Below are positions 15,939 to 24,203 of a stretch of 43,681 bases of DNA, in pieces. The notes under the pieces are model-generated. The model saw only the letters and a list, made by a program, of their open reading frames with translations. It did no database searches and was not told the DNA's origin. A program made the translations under genes and the position numbers. The stretch is taken from assembly GCF_000349725.1 (NCBI RefSeq), contig NZ_KB714702.1:9510-53190 (forward strand), in the 5' to 3' direction. The first letter of the stretch is position 1. Each line of letters starts with the position of its first letter. The stretch comes from Ligilactobacillus pobuzihii E100301 = KCTC 13174 (lineage in GTDB: Bacteria; Bacillota; Bacilli; Lactobacillales; Lactobacillaceae).

Positions 15939-16496
15939 TTAGAATTCAATTTTTAATTCAGGCCATTGATCTGCCCAGTTTTTATTATTGATCCGTTGGA
16001 CATAACGCTGGTGCCCCGGTTGACCGTCACGGTAATCTGGCGTTGGCTTTAGATCCAAATTAAACAGATCTGTGAGGCCATAAGGAGCAATTATTTGATA
16101 GTTTTTGAGGTGATCTCTTTGAACCCCGATACTTGTGCAAGTTTCTGGAAAACCGGCAAGTGTTTTTTCAATTGAATCATAAAAATGAATATGACTGGCG
16201 TGACGTGCGGTTAGAGCAATGTTTTGCAGATTCCACAGATAAAGTGAATGATTCTGGTTGAGGATCTCTTGGGTAAATAAGTAATCTTCATATGATTGGC
16301 TGGGGTCATGGTAATAAACATCAATATCGCCAATTTTTAAAGAGAAATGACGTTCAGTCAATGTATTCCAGATCAAGTTGCGGATCGTACCGCCACAAAT
16401 AGTTGCTTGACGAAGATGCATTTTTTCAAGGATCGTAAAAATTTCATTGATCTCGGCATTTTGGGAGATAATATTTAAAAATTTTTCTTCGTACAC
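15939..16496 (-). CDS. Nucleotidyltransferase-like protein (DUF925/COG3575 type)
   Basis: The 185-residue protein has the hallmarks of the minimal nucleotidyltransferase fold: GGTIRNLIWN (~36) followed by the paired acidic motif DIDVYY (~58). Family members are widespread, but I know of no established substrate. I place the start at GTG 16496, since AGGAGGAAATTTATT lies directly upstream; an upstream in-frame start at 16535 would put this ribosome binding site inside the gene. It is a single-gene unit between a dispersed repeat and the divergent ackA promoter. Confidence 0.8.
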   Translation of the reverse strand: MYEEKFLNIISQNAEINEIFTILEKMHLRQATICGGTIRNLIWNTLTERHFSLKIGDIDVYYHDPSQSYEDYLFTQEILNQNHSLYLWNLQNIALTARHASHIHFYDSIEKTLAGFPETCTSIGVQRDHLKNYQIIAPYGLTDLFNLDLKPTPDYRDGQPGHQRYVQRINNKNWADQWPELKIEF

Positions 16497-16585
16497 AATA
16501 AATTTCCTCCTGCGTAAAACTGATATATTGTACATTGTATTCGATTTTTTTAATCAATGCTATGTGTAATTTTTAGAATTTACCC

Positions 16586-16632
16586 TTGTAGAATTTCACA
16601 AGCGTTGTATAATTCATAGGTAAGCGCTTTAT
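16586..16632 (+). promoter_or_regulatory. ackA promoter with cre-like site
   Basis: TTGTAG (16586-16591), 16 bases, TATAAT (16608-16613). GGTAAGCGCTTTAT (16619-16632) lies at the predicted start and keeps the central palindrome AAGCGCTT of a cre box, though the outer bases deviate. CcpA control of ackA is well known in Bacillus; here it is inferred from the site. Confidence 0.6.
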
Positions 16633-16662
16633 TCGAAAGAAATTTAGGGGAGTTAATTAATT

Positions 16663-17859
16663 ATGGAAATATTAGCTGTTAATTCAGGAAGTTCAAGCTT
16701 CAAATTTAAACTATTTGTCATGCCAGAAGAAAAAGTGATCGCTTCTGGACAGATCGAACGGATCGGACAGGCTGGTTCTGTTACAACGATCAAACATAAC
16801 CAGGGAGAAAAATTTCAACGTAAAGATAATATTAAAAATCATAAGCAGGCTGTCCAAATACTAATGGATTTATTGTTGGAATTAAAGATCATTCATAATT
16901 ACTCTGAGATCGATGGAGTCGGTCATCGAGTGGTTGCTGGCGGTGAGTACTTCGATCATTCAGTTGTTGTAGATGATGATGTGATCGCTAAGATCCACAA
17001 AATAGCTGATATGGCACCGTTACATAACCCGGCTAATTTAGTCGGTATCGAAGCTTTTAAAAAGATTTTGCCACACGCAACTTCTGTTGTTGTATTTGAT
17101 ACGGCCTTTCACCAAACGATCCCAGAAGAAAACTTTATTTACAGTGTGCCTTATGAATGGTATGAAAAGTATGGGGTCAGAAGATATGGTGCCCATGGTA
17201 CAAGTCATCGTTATGTCGCAGGCGAAGCAGCTAAATTGATGGGACGACCTTTAGAAGACTTGAAATTAGTCAGTTGTCATTTGGGTGCAGGTGGTTCGCT
17301 ATGTGCTATCAAAAACGGAAAATCATTTGATACTTCAATGGGCTTTACACCTCTGACAGGGATCACAATGGCCACACGTTCTGGTGATGTTGACGTTTCG
17401 ATGATTTCATATATGATGGATAAATTAGGCATTAATTCGATCACCGAAATGGTGTATATGCTAAATAAAGAATCAGGCCTCTTAGGCATTTCAGGTGTTT
17501 CACCTGATAGTCGTGATATTATGCAAGTTGCTCACGCAAATCATCGTGCACAGCTGTCGCTTGATATCATGATCAAAGATGTTGTGAAATACATTGGCCA
17601 ATATGCATTTGAGATGGGCGGATTAGATGGTATTATCTTTACTGCTGGAGTCGGTGAAAATTCTGACGAGATCAGGGCTGCTATCATGGACCGTTTAGCA
17701 TTCTTAGGTATCACGATCAATGAAGAAGAAAATCAAAAACGTGGTGAAACTGGTATTATTTCTGGTGATGATTCGAGTGTCACTGTAATGCGCATCCCAA
17801 CGGATGAAGAAGTTATGATCGCCCGGGATGTTGTTAGCCTGACTCATAAAGAAGGCTAA
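16663..17859 (+). CDS. ackA: Acetate kinase
   Basis: Converts acetyl phosphate and ADP to acetate and ATP, the energy-yielding end step of mixed-acid or phosphoketolase fermentation. The 398-residue protein shows both family signatures: NSGSSSFKFKLF at residues 6-17 and FDTAFHQTIPEE near 147, followed by YGAHGTSHRYV (~181), plus the nucleotide region TGITMATRSGDVD. The ATG follows AAATTTAGGGGAGTT. The promoter has a consensus TATAAT and an overlapping cre-like box. No phosphotransacetylase gene is adjacent, which is common in lactobacilli. There is no obvious terminator directly after the stop. Confidence 0.97.
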   Translation: MEILAVNSGSSSFKFKLFVMPEEKVIASGQIERIGQAGSVTTIKHNQGEKFQRKDNIKNHKQAVQILMDLLLELKIIHNYSEIDGVGHRVVAGGEYFDHSVVVDDDVIAKIHKIADMAPLHNPANLVGIEAFKKILPHATSVVVFDTAFHQTIPEENFIYSVPYEWYEKYGVRRYGAHGTSHRYVAGEAAKLMGRPLEDLKLVSCHLGAGGSLCAIKNGKSFDTSMGFTPLTGITMATRSGDVDVSMISYMMDKLGINSITEMVYMLNKESGLLGISGVSPDSRDIMQVAHANHRAQLSLDIMIKDVVKYIGQYAFEMGGLDGIIFTAGVGENSDEIRAAIMDRLAFLGITINEEENQKRGETGIISGDDSSVTVMRIPTDEEVMIARDVVSLTHKEG

Positions 17860-17903
17860 AAATACTCTGGCCGAAAGTGTGATTAATAAGTGTTCAACAT
17901 AGC

Positions 17904-17933
17904 TTGATAATTTCTTTGAAAATGTAATGTTAT
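17904..17933 (+). promoter_or_regulatory. Putative promoter of the 67-aa gene
   Basis: TTGATA (17904-17909) and TGTTAT (17928-17933) are spaced by 18 bases. Transcripts from here would include the masking stem at 17956-18014. Confidence 0.4.
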
Positions 17934-17955
17934 TGTAAACAAAAACTATTAACAA

Positions 17956-18014
17956 GTCTCCTAAAAAGTGGTAGATTATTCTGGTCTTAAGATAATAATT
18001 TATTTTTAGGAGGC
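17956..18014 (+). promoter_or_regulatory. Leader hairpin masking the Shine-Dalgarno of the 67-aa gene
   Basis: GTCTCCTAAAAA (17956-17967) pairs with TTTTTAGGAGGC (18003-18014) over 12 bp with a single G-U pair. The right arm contains the only ribosome binding site (AGGAGG) of the following gene. The loop has a further small ATTAT/ATAAT pairing. Control of translation by refolding is inferred. Confidence 0.55.
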
Positions 18015-18020
18015 TTTGTC

Positions 18021-18224
18021 ATGGGCAATAAGCTTGATATTTTGCGCGATTATCAAGTAGCTGAGGCGGAAGCTGCAGAGTTGGATAATTTTTGTGCGAA
18101 AATTAAAAATTCTGATTTAGCTGCCGATTTTTTGAAGGTTTATGATGAGAAACGTCGAAGCGTAATTAATGAATGCCGTAATTTGCAGAATATTTTAGAA
18201 GCAATTGAAGCGGCGGAAGATTAA
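18021..18224 (+). CDS. Small helical protein, 67 aa
   Basis: I do not recognise the family. The product is predicted entirely helical, acidic, with heptad-like spacing (DYQVAEAEAAELDNF, then EKRRSVINECRNLQNIL) and one Cys in each half, suggesting a small coiled-coil adaptor or dimer. The ATG follows AGGAGGCTTTGTC. The leader can mask this ribosome binding site. It ends shortly before a dispersed repeat that separates it from the convergent deoxynucleoside kinase gene. Confidence 0.65.
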   Translation: MGNKLDILRDYQVAEAEAAELDNFCAKIKNSDLAADFLKVYDEKRRSVINECRNLQNILEAIEAAED

Positions 18225-18245
18225 CGAGATAGTTATTTGAAAAAT

Positions 18246-18385
18246 AATAAAAACAATGGAGCTGGGACATAACTAGCTGTACGATTTTAAAATGGCCACC
18301 GATCTAATACCCATTTAATGGGATAGATTGGCGGCCTTTAAACGTGTTTCAAAACATCTTTTATCTCACGCACATTGTTTTTATT
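18246..18385. repeat. Dispersed intergenic hairpin repeat, copy 2 (short form)
   Basis: Bounded by perfect 13-bp inverted ends (AATAAAAACAATG at 18246-18258 and CATTGTTTTTATT at 18373-18385). Inside are GCTGGGACATAACTAGCTG, then hairpin 1 (GGCCACCGATCTA with TAGATTGGCGGCC and a CCCATTTAATGGG inner stem), then CAAAACATCTTTTATCTCAC. It lacks the second long palindrome of copies 1 and 3. It lies between convergent genes and likely acts as a bidirectional terminator. Confidence 0.75.
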
Positions 18386-19120
18386 TTAATATTTTAACTT
18401 ACGCTTTGCTTTAAGCTGTTCAAAATCAGCGGCTGAAATTTTATTTAATTCAACGAGTTTGCTTTCAATTTGATTCAAGACATGCCCACGGTCCGCTAAA
18501 TTTTCCACGAAGTCGTACTTGTCGCCATCGATCATTAAAAAAGGTGAGATATCATATGATCTTGCCCAATCGCTATAGTAATCTAAGAGGTTATGATAAT
18601 AATTCACTAAAGATGGATCGGTTTCGACTTGTTCAAACTCACGTCCTCTTTTTTTGATCCGTTTGATCATGGTTTCATACGAGACATTGATCATGACCAT
18701 TAGATCTTCGGTCGGATCGTCACTGACATATTGTAATTCTGACAACATGTTAGATAAGAGTTCTTTGTAGATCGCGTATTCGATCTCAGTGGCATTTCCC
18801 ATTGCGGTGTTCATTTTCATGAACATGGCATCTTCGTAGATGGAACGGTCTAAAATATTATTACTTTCTTTTTTAGCTTGTTTGATCATCTTGAAACGAC
18901 GATTCAAAAAGAAAGTTTGCAGTAAATATGCGTAAGGATTTGAGACATTTTTTTCTCCGTTCGCTCTGCGTTTTGCGGCGATCTCATTTCCTCGGTAAAA
19001 CAATGGCAAGACAGGGTTGTCTTCTACAGGTTCGTAGAAAGGCTTTGTGCCAAGTTCTTGCGCTAAGATTTCGGTCAAGCTAGATTTACCAGACCCGATA
19101 ATTCCCGCTAAAGTGATCAA
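18386..19120 (-). CDS. Deoxynucleoside kinase (deoxyadenosine/deoxyguanosine kinase family)
   Basis: Salvages deoxynucleosides by 5'-phosphorylation with ATP. The 244-residue protein begins LITLAGIIGSGKSSLT, with the P-loop GIIGSGKS at residues 6-13, then YEPVEDNPVLPLFY and the DRSIYEDAMF motif (the DRS motif that binds the substrate in this family), and a lid region with RGREFEQ. I place the start at TTG 19120: it has AAAGGAG ten bases upstream and gives the family N-terminus. An in-frame TTG at 19198 would add 26 residues without a ribosome binding site. Lactobacilli often have two such paralogues in tandem; only one is here. Confidence 0.9.
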   Translation of the reverse strand: MITLAGIIGSGKSSLTEILAQELGTKPFYEPVEDNPVLPLFYRGNEIAAKRRANGEKNVSNPYAYLLQTFFLNRRFKMIKQAKKESNNILDRSIYEDAMFMKMNTAMGNATEIEYAIYKELLSNMLSELQYVSDDPTEDLMVMINVSYETMIKRIKKRGREFEQVETDPSLVNYYHNLLDYYSDWARSYDISPFLMIDGDKYDFVENLADRGHVLNQIESKLVELNKISAADFEQLKAKRKLKY

Positions 19121-19443
19121 GCTGGGACAACTCCTTTGATATAAGTTCGGAAAAACATGGACCAGTTGATCTGTTGCTAATGGAAATTTTCTCGACAAAA
19201 GAAGATCCCTAATTGTTGTTCTTCCGTTTACGTTTTAATTAATATGCTTTTACTATTTTACATTGACCAGGAGGGCTTTTCAATCTTAAGATGAAAGTAG
19301 ATGCGGAAACATAGTTTAGATCGATCAAATTAGATTGAGAAAAATTCAATAAAAACTGGTACGATTTATGTTTGAAATGTATAATTAGTCCAGTAAAGCT
19401 TAACGAAAATATCAAACATGCATAAATAAAGGAGAAAAAACGA

Positions 19444-20739
19444 ATGATTTCAAGATATACACGTCCAGAAATGTCAGCTATTTGGAATGACCAAACTAAA
19501 TATAATTGCTGGCTTGCTGTAGAAGTCGCCGCAGATGAGGGCTGGTCTAAGCTAGGTATGATCCCTGAAGATGATGTTAAGAAAATTCGCAACAATGCTT
19601 CTTTTAACGTGGAACGGATCGCTGAGATAGAAGCAAAAACACATCATGATGTGATTGCTTTTACACGTTGTGTTTCTGAATCATTGGGTGATGAAAAAAA
19701 GTGGGTCCATTATGGTTTAACTAGTACAGATGTAGTTGATACAGCTTATGGCTACCAGCTAAAACAAGTCAACGACCTCTTACGTGCCGACTTGAAGAAG
19801 TTCAAACAAATTATTGCTGATAAAGCTAATGAATATAAATATACTGTTATGATGGGACGTACACATGGGGTGCACGCTGAACCTACGACTTTTGGTTTAA
19901 AACTAGCACGTTGGTATTCAGAGATCAACCGTGATATTGAGCGTTTTGAACATGCTGCCAAAGGTGTTGAAGCTGGCAAAATTAGTGGCGCCGTTGGAAG
20001 TTTCGCAAATATCGATCCATCCATTGAAAAATATGTCTGTGATAAATTAGGTATCCGGGCTCAAGAAATTTCGAGTCAAGTCTTGCCCCGTGACTTGCAT
20101 GCTGAATACGTTTCTGTGATGGGCTTGATCGCAACTAGCTTAGAAGAATTCGCTACGGAGATCCGTGGTTTGCAAAAAACGGAAACTCGTGAAGTAGAAG
20201 AGCATTTCAGTAAGGGACAAAAGGGCTCTTCGGCTATGCCGCATAAGCGTAACCCGATTGGTTCTGAAAACATTTGTGGTTTAGCACGTGTTGTCCGTGG
20301 TCATGTGATGACAGCCTATGAAGACGTTTCTTTATGGCATGAACGTGATATCTCACATTCATCAGCTGAGCGGATCATTTTGCCAGACACCACCATCCTG
20401 ATAGATTATATGTTGAATAGGTTTGGTAATATCCTTAAAAACCTAACAGTTTTTCCTGAGACAATGAAGAAAAATATGGATAAAACATTTGGCTTGATCT
20501 ATAGTGGCCGTGTGTTATTGAAATTGATAGATGCCGGGATGAGCCGTGAGGATGCTTACGATTTGATCCAGCCTAAGACTGCACGGTCTTGGGACGAGCA
20601 GATTTCATTTAGGACTTTGTTAGAAGAAGATCCAGAAATTACTGATAAATTAGACCAAGCTACTTTAGACGAAGCATTCGATTATCATTGGCATTTAAGA
20701 CGAGTGGATGAGATCTTTGAGCGAGTAGGGTTAAAATAA
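19444..20739 (+). CDS. purB: Adenylosuccinate lyase
   Basis: Catalyses two fumarate eliminations in purine synthesis: SAICAR to AICAR and adenylosuccinate to AMP. The 431-residue protein carries the fumarase/aspartase superfamily signature [14 protein letters not shown] (~260), the TSTD motif near residue 87 and [14 protein letters not shown] near 140 with the catalytic His. The start ATG follows AAGGAGAAAAAACG. TTGAGA and TACGAT lie upstream, but their 19-base spacing makes a weak promoter. No purA or other pur genes adjoin, so it is a stand-alone unit; a long inverted repeat follows it. Confidence 0.97.
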   Translation: MISRYTRPEMSAIWNDQTKYNCWLAVEVAADEGWSKLGMIPEDDVKKIRNNASFNVERIAEIEAKTHHDVIAFTRCVSESLGDEKKWVHYGLTSTDVVDTAYGYQLKQVNDLLRADLKKFKQIIADKANEYKYTVMMGRTHGVHAEPTTFGLKLARWYSEINRDIERFEHAAKGVEAGKISGAVGSFANIDPSIEKYVCDKLGIRAQEISSQVLPRDLHAEYVSVMGLIATSLEEFATEIRGLQKTETREVEEHFSKGQKGSSAMPHKRNPIGSENICGLARVVRGHVMTAYEDVSLWHERDISHSSAERIILPDTTILIDYMLNRFGNILKNLTVFPETMKKNMDKTFGLIYSGRVLLKLIDAGMSREDAYDLIQPKTARSWDEQISFRTLLEEDPEITDKLDQATLDEAFDYHWHLRRVDEIFERVGLK

Positions 20740-20745
20740 TTATTC

Positions 20746-20838
20746 AAAGTACACCCAGTGGGAATATTTAGTCGTTTCTTACAAATTATTTTTGTTGAAG
20801 TTATATCGTTTGACTAGCCCACAAAAGGGGTGTACTTT
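20746..20838. repeat. Long-range inverted repeat between purB and lysR
   Basis: AAAGTACACCC (20746-20756) and GGGTGTACTTT (20828-20838) are perfect 11-bp inverted repeats. Inside them GTGGG (20758-20762 region) and CCCAC (20818-20822 region) pair again. There is no T-run after the right arm. It is either an mRNA stem in the lysR leader or a two-part operator for the LysR protein. Confidence 0.5.
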
Positions 20839-20868
20839 AACATTTAATGTGGGAAGGAGCAAGGGTCG

Positions 20869-21744
20869 ATGACAGAGTTTGCCTATCAAGCATTTAGTGA
20901 AGTTGCCCGGCAAAAAACTTTTGTGGCTGCAGCAAAAACGTTGAACGTGACCCCATCGGCGATCAGTCATTCGATTGCTGGTTTTGAAAATGAGTTGGAT
21001 TTTCCTTTGTTTATTCGTAATCGGACCGGTGTGACTTTGACACCAGATGGCGCCAAAATTTTACCGATCGTGCAGGAAATACTAAATACTGAAACCAAAT
21101 TACATGAAGAGGCTGATCGAATCAAGGGGCTTAATTCTGGTAAGATCCGATTGGGTGCTTTTAGTAGCGTTTGTATCAATTGGTTACCTGATATCATTCG
21201 AACTTTTAGACAAGAGCATCCGCAGATCGATATCAGTATTGAGCAGGGTAACTTTAACAGGGTAACTGAACAAGTTCGCCTAGGCCGTATCGATATTGGC
21301 TTTTCTGCTTTGCCGATCGCTGAAAATTTGAATGTAGTACCACTACATGAAGATCAAATCTATTGTATTGCTCCAAGTGATTTCGTTCCACACAATGGAC
21401 AAACGATCACTAAAGAAGACGTTAAAAATGAACGATTTATTTTGCAACAAATCGATTATGACCGTGAAACTAAAAGGGCGCTAGATGCTTATAATGTTTC
21501 GGTGAATTCGATCCAATATAGTATCGATGACGCTTCGATCATTGCGATGGTCGAAAGTGGGCTAGGTTTGGGGATCTTGCCTGAATTAGCTTTACAGAAT
21601 TTATCGGGTAACGTGAGAGTCTATCCTTTTTCAAAATCGTTTAAACGTACGATCGCTGTTGTATCTCAAAGTGAGGAAAAACAGACTCCATCGACTCACG
21701 CTTTTTTGCAATTAGTACAAAGGTGGGTCAACGATCATTATTAA
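20869..21744 (+). CDS. LysR family transcriptional regulator
   Basis: The 291-residue protein has an N-terminal winged helix (residues ~1-60: AFSEVARQKTFVAAAKTL, then TPSAISHSIAGFENEL), typical of LysR regulators, and a periplasmic-binding-like effector domain (~90-290). The ATG follows GGGAAGGAGCAAGGGTCG. LysR proteins usually control a neighbouring gene or themselves; the downstream MATE exporter on the same strand, 206 bases away, and the inverted repeat upstream are the candidate targets. The effector cannot be predicted from sequence. Confidence 0.92.
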   Translation: MTEFAYQAFSEVARQKTFVAAAKTLNVTPSAISHSIAGFENELDFPLFIRNRTGVTLTPDGAKILPIVQEILNTETKLHEEADRIKGLNSGKIRLGAFSSVCINWLPDIIRTFRQEHPQIDISIEQGNFNRVTEQVRLGRIDIGFSALPIAENLNVVPLHEDQIYCIAPSDFVPHNGQTITKEDVKNERFILQQIDYDRETKRALDAYNVSVNSIQYSIDDASIIAMVESGLGLGILPELALQNLSGNVRVYPFSKSFKRTIAVVSQSEEKQTPSTHAFLQLVQRWVNDHY

Positions 21745-21810
21745 AAATAACGGTTATTATTTTGAATTTAAATAATTTGGTTTGGTTCAGTTGTGAGAAG
21801 AATTTTTTAG

Positions 21811-21918
21811 TCGAGCTGCAGCAAGCCGAACCCTGTGCCTAACTACTTTTGACATCAATTCGCAAAAAAACACGGTTTGATGCCCAAGGCGGTTAGTGCT
21901 CGAGTTCTCTTAGCTTGC
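21811..21918 (+). promoter_or_regulatory. Structured leader before the MATE exporter gene (candidate riboregulator)
   Basis: Nested stems are visible: TCGAGC (21811-21816) with GCTCGA (21898-21903), CTAAC (21839-21843) with GTTAG (21892-21896), and CATCAA (21853-21858) with TTGATG (21877-21882). GCAAGC (21821-21826), inside this fold, is complementary to GCTTGC (21913-21918) outside it, making a pseudoknot or a competing structure. The gene start lies 33 bases further on. I do not match it to a known riboswitch class. Confidence 0.45.
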
Positions 21919-21950
21919 CTGTGCTTTGTTTTTATAGGGGGGACCTTACA

Positions 21951-23324
21951 GTGAAAGAATTAACCAAAGGCAGTCCAATTAAATTGATCCTAACATTTGC
22001 GATACCACTGTTGATCGGTAATTTATTTCAACAGTTATATAGCTTGTCTGATACGATCATCGTTGGACAAACTTTAGGTGTGAATGCTTTGGCCGCCGTT
22101 GGTTCAACAGGTAGTATTCAATTTTTGATCATCGGATTTGCTCAGGGGATGACTGCAGGTTTGTCGATCATGACTGCGCAGTTTTTTGGTGCACATGATT
22201 ACCGCAAAGTGCGCGAAAGTTTCGCAACTAGTATTGTGATCAGTTTGATAGTTACAGCTATCTTGACATTTTTAAGTGTTTATTTTATTCATGACATTTT
22301 GATGTTAATGAATACGCCTGCTGAAATTGAGGAAAATGCGCAGACTTTTAGTACCATTATTTTTGGTGGTATTGGGATCCAGATGGCTTATAACTTGTTG
22401 GCCAATATTATTAGAAGTCTTGGTGATAGTCGGACACCACTTTATTTCTTGATCATCGCAGCCGTGTTAAATGTTTTGTTGGAGTTGCTATTTATTATAG
22501 TCTTTCATTGGGGGGTTGCTGGTGCTGGTTTCGCTACATTAGTAGCGCAGTTGTTCTCAGTGTTGTTATGTGTGCTCTATATTATTAAGAAGATTCCATT
22601 ATTACAGATTCACTGGTATGATTTTAAAAAGATCAACCTCAAAATGATCACAAGTCACTTAAATGTTGGCTTTCCAATGGCTTTCCAGTCGTCCATTATT
22701 GCGATCGGTTCGATCATGATCCAATCAGCCTTGAACTCCTTAGGTACGACAGCTGTTGCAGCTACGACAGCTTCTAGTAAGATCGACCAGATCGCTACTT
22801 TACCGATGAGTTCGTTCGGTGTTGCAATGGCAACTTATACCGCCCAGAACTATGGTGCTGCTGAGTATGGCCGTATTTTAAAAGGGGTTAAATCTGCAGT
22901 GACTATGTCAGTTGGCTTTAGTATTGCTGCTGGCTTATTAATGATTATTTTCGGACAGAATATGGTGACGATTTTCGTTGGTAACGCAAATCCCGGCGTT
23001 TTATCTTTGTCACAGATCTACTTTAATGTGAATGCTTCATTTTATCCATTACTAGCGGTCTTGTTTATTTTCCGGAATACTCTGCAAGGCTTAGGAAAAA
23101 GTATTGTGCCAACTTTGGCTGGGATCGCCGAACTTGCGATGCGGATCGGTGCAGCTTTATTCTTGGCAACAAGGTTCGGCTATGCTGGGGCATGTTTCGC
23201 TAGTCCATTAGCTTGGATCGGTTCATGTTTAGTTCTGATCACATCGTATGTTCAGTCAGTTAAAATGTTAAAGAGACGGCAAAAGGAAAAAGATGAGCAG
23301 TCTGATCTACTGACAGATAATTAA
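21951..23324 (+). CDS. MATE family multidrug/cation efflux transporter
   Basis: A 457-residue polytopic membrane protein with about twelve hydrophobic segments. The N-terminal signature FAIPLLIGNLFQQLYSLSD and the following DTIIVGQTLGVNALAAVGS are characteristic of the NorM/MepA/DinF branch of MATE exporters, which extrude drugs or cationic compounds in exchange for Na+ or H+. I place the start at GTG 21951, five bases after GGGGGGACC; an upstream in-frame ATG at 21915 would have no ribosome binding site and would add non-family sequence. A LysR gene precedes it and its leader is structured, so two layers of control are possible. Confidence 0.93.
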   Translation: MKELTKGSPIKLILTFAIPLLIGNLFQQLYSLSDTIIVGQTLGVNALAAVGSTGSIQFLIIGFAQGMTAGLSIMTAQFFGAHDYRKVRESFATSIVISLIVTAILTFLSVYFIHDILMLMNTPAEIEENAQTFSTIIFGGIGIQMAYNLLANIIRSLGDSRTPLYFLIIAAVLNVLLELLFIIVFHWGVAGAGFATLVAQLFSVLLCVLYIIKKIPLLQIHWYDFKKINLKMITSHLNVGFPMAFQSSIIAIGSIMIQSALNSLGTTAVAATTASSKIDQIATLPMSSFGVAMATYTAQNYGAAEYGRILKGVKSAVTMSVGFSIAAGLLMIIFGQNMVTIFVGNANPGVLSLSQIYFNVNASFYPLLAVLFIFRNTLQGLGKSIVPTLAGIAELAMRIGAALFLATRFGYAGACFASPLAWIGSCLVLITSYVQSVKMLKRRQKEKDEQSDLLTDN

Positions 23325-23448
23325 AACCACTTGCTTTTTTGAGTAAGTTTTGTTAATATGCAATTCGTGTTTATCGGAGCAAAGCAGTTTAGGTTATTTG
23401 ACTACCGCTGTTTATTTTGCTTGAGATAAGTTGGTAAGGGGTGAAACA

Positions 23449-23658
23449 ATGGAAACGACATTAAAAATCGGGGATCAAGTAAATTGCAAAAAATTTGGTT
23501 CATTAAAACATGATTTTGTTGGTACCATCGAAAAGATTTATGATAATTCAGCGATGGTTTCGATCGATAAGTTTGACAAAAGTGATAATGTGACAGTAAC
23601 TGATTTTCATAATCGGGCGATCGTTCGTCTAGGTAACATGAAGAAAGTTTCTGCATAA
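23449..23658 (+). CDS. DUF2187-like small protein, 69 aa
   Basis: The short protein begins METTLKIGDQVNCKKFG and contains GTIEKIYDNSAMVSI, a small beta-barrel pattern like the KOW-type DUF2187 family of Firmicutes. The molecular role is unknown. I place the start at ATG 23449, which has AAGGGGTGAAACA directly upstream; an in-frame TTG at 23431 lies before that ribosome binding site. It sits alone between the MATE gene and tRNA-Gly. Confidence 0.75.
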   Translation: METTLKIGDQVNCKKFGSLKHDFVGTIEKIYDNSAMVSIDKFDKSDNVTVTDFHNRAIVRLGNMKKVSA

Positions 23659-23705
23659 AGATAGTGACAAGTTAGGGATGCTATGCTATACTAGTTCTTG
23701 TTGTT

Positions 23706-23776
23706 GCGGGTATAGTTTAGTGGTAAAATTCCAGCTTCCCAAGCTGATGTCGCGAGTTCGATTCTCGTTACCCGCT
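23706..23776 (+). tRNA. tRNA-Gly (anticodon CCC)
   Basis: A 71-base tRNA: acceptor arms GCGGGTA and TACCCGC pair fully, the anticodon loop is TTCCCAA (CCC, reads GGG), the T-arm contains GAGTTCGATTCTC, and the discriminator is U as expected for bacterial tRNA-Gly. CCA is not encoded. The outer pair of the anticodon stem is a C-A mismatch. Confidence 0.92.
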
Positions 23777-23784
23777 TGACGATG

Positions 23785-23812
23785 ACATCTTCAACAATGA
23801 AGGTGTTTTTTT
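23785..23812 (+). terminator. Terminator of tRNA-Gly
   Basis: ACATCTTC pairs with GAAGGTGT (8 bp, one G-U) around AACAAT, followed by seven T. Confidence 0.8.
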
Positions 23813-23856
23813 ATCGTTTTATTTTTCTAATAAATACTAAATTTTTAATTGCTTCA

Positions 23857-24043
23857 ATAATGAAGACTAGTAGGTAGGGGCAGCACAAAGCGAGTCTGGG
23901 TCGGTGGAAGCCAGATAGTGTAAGCTATTGAATCGTACCTTTTAGAAGTCGATCAAAAATATTTATGAGTGGATCATTAATCAATTAGAGTGGTACCGCG
24001 GGTTATCTCGTCTCTTGCAGTGTATTTGCAGGGGACTTTTTTT
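23857..24043 (+). promoter_or_regulatory. T-box leader of argS (tRNA-Arg sensing)
   Basis: The conserved T-box sequence AGAGTGGTACCGCGG (23987-24001) is followed by a terminator hairpin (24010-24019 with 24027-24036) and seven T. The 5' part shows the AGTA-containing Stem I (GAAGACTAGTAGG). CGT at 23934-23936, followed by ACC, is the likely specifier codon (Arg), in agreement with argS downstream. Uncharged tRNA-Arg would stabilise the antiterminator and allow argS expression. Confidence 0.85.
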
Positions 24044-24203
24044 GTACCCTAAGTTAAAAGACGGCTAGGCAGTAACTGATTATTAGGGCCGTTTTGGCTA
24101 AGAAAACGCCAATTGGTACTTATTAACAACCCAAGTGAACTTTAAGTGACAGTGTGTTTGAACAAAGTGATTTTTAACAACTAAATAGCAGGAGGAAATT
24201 GTT

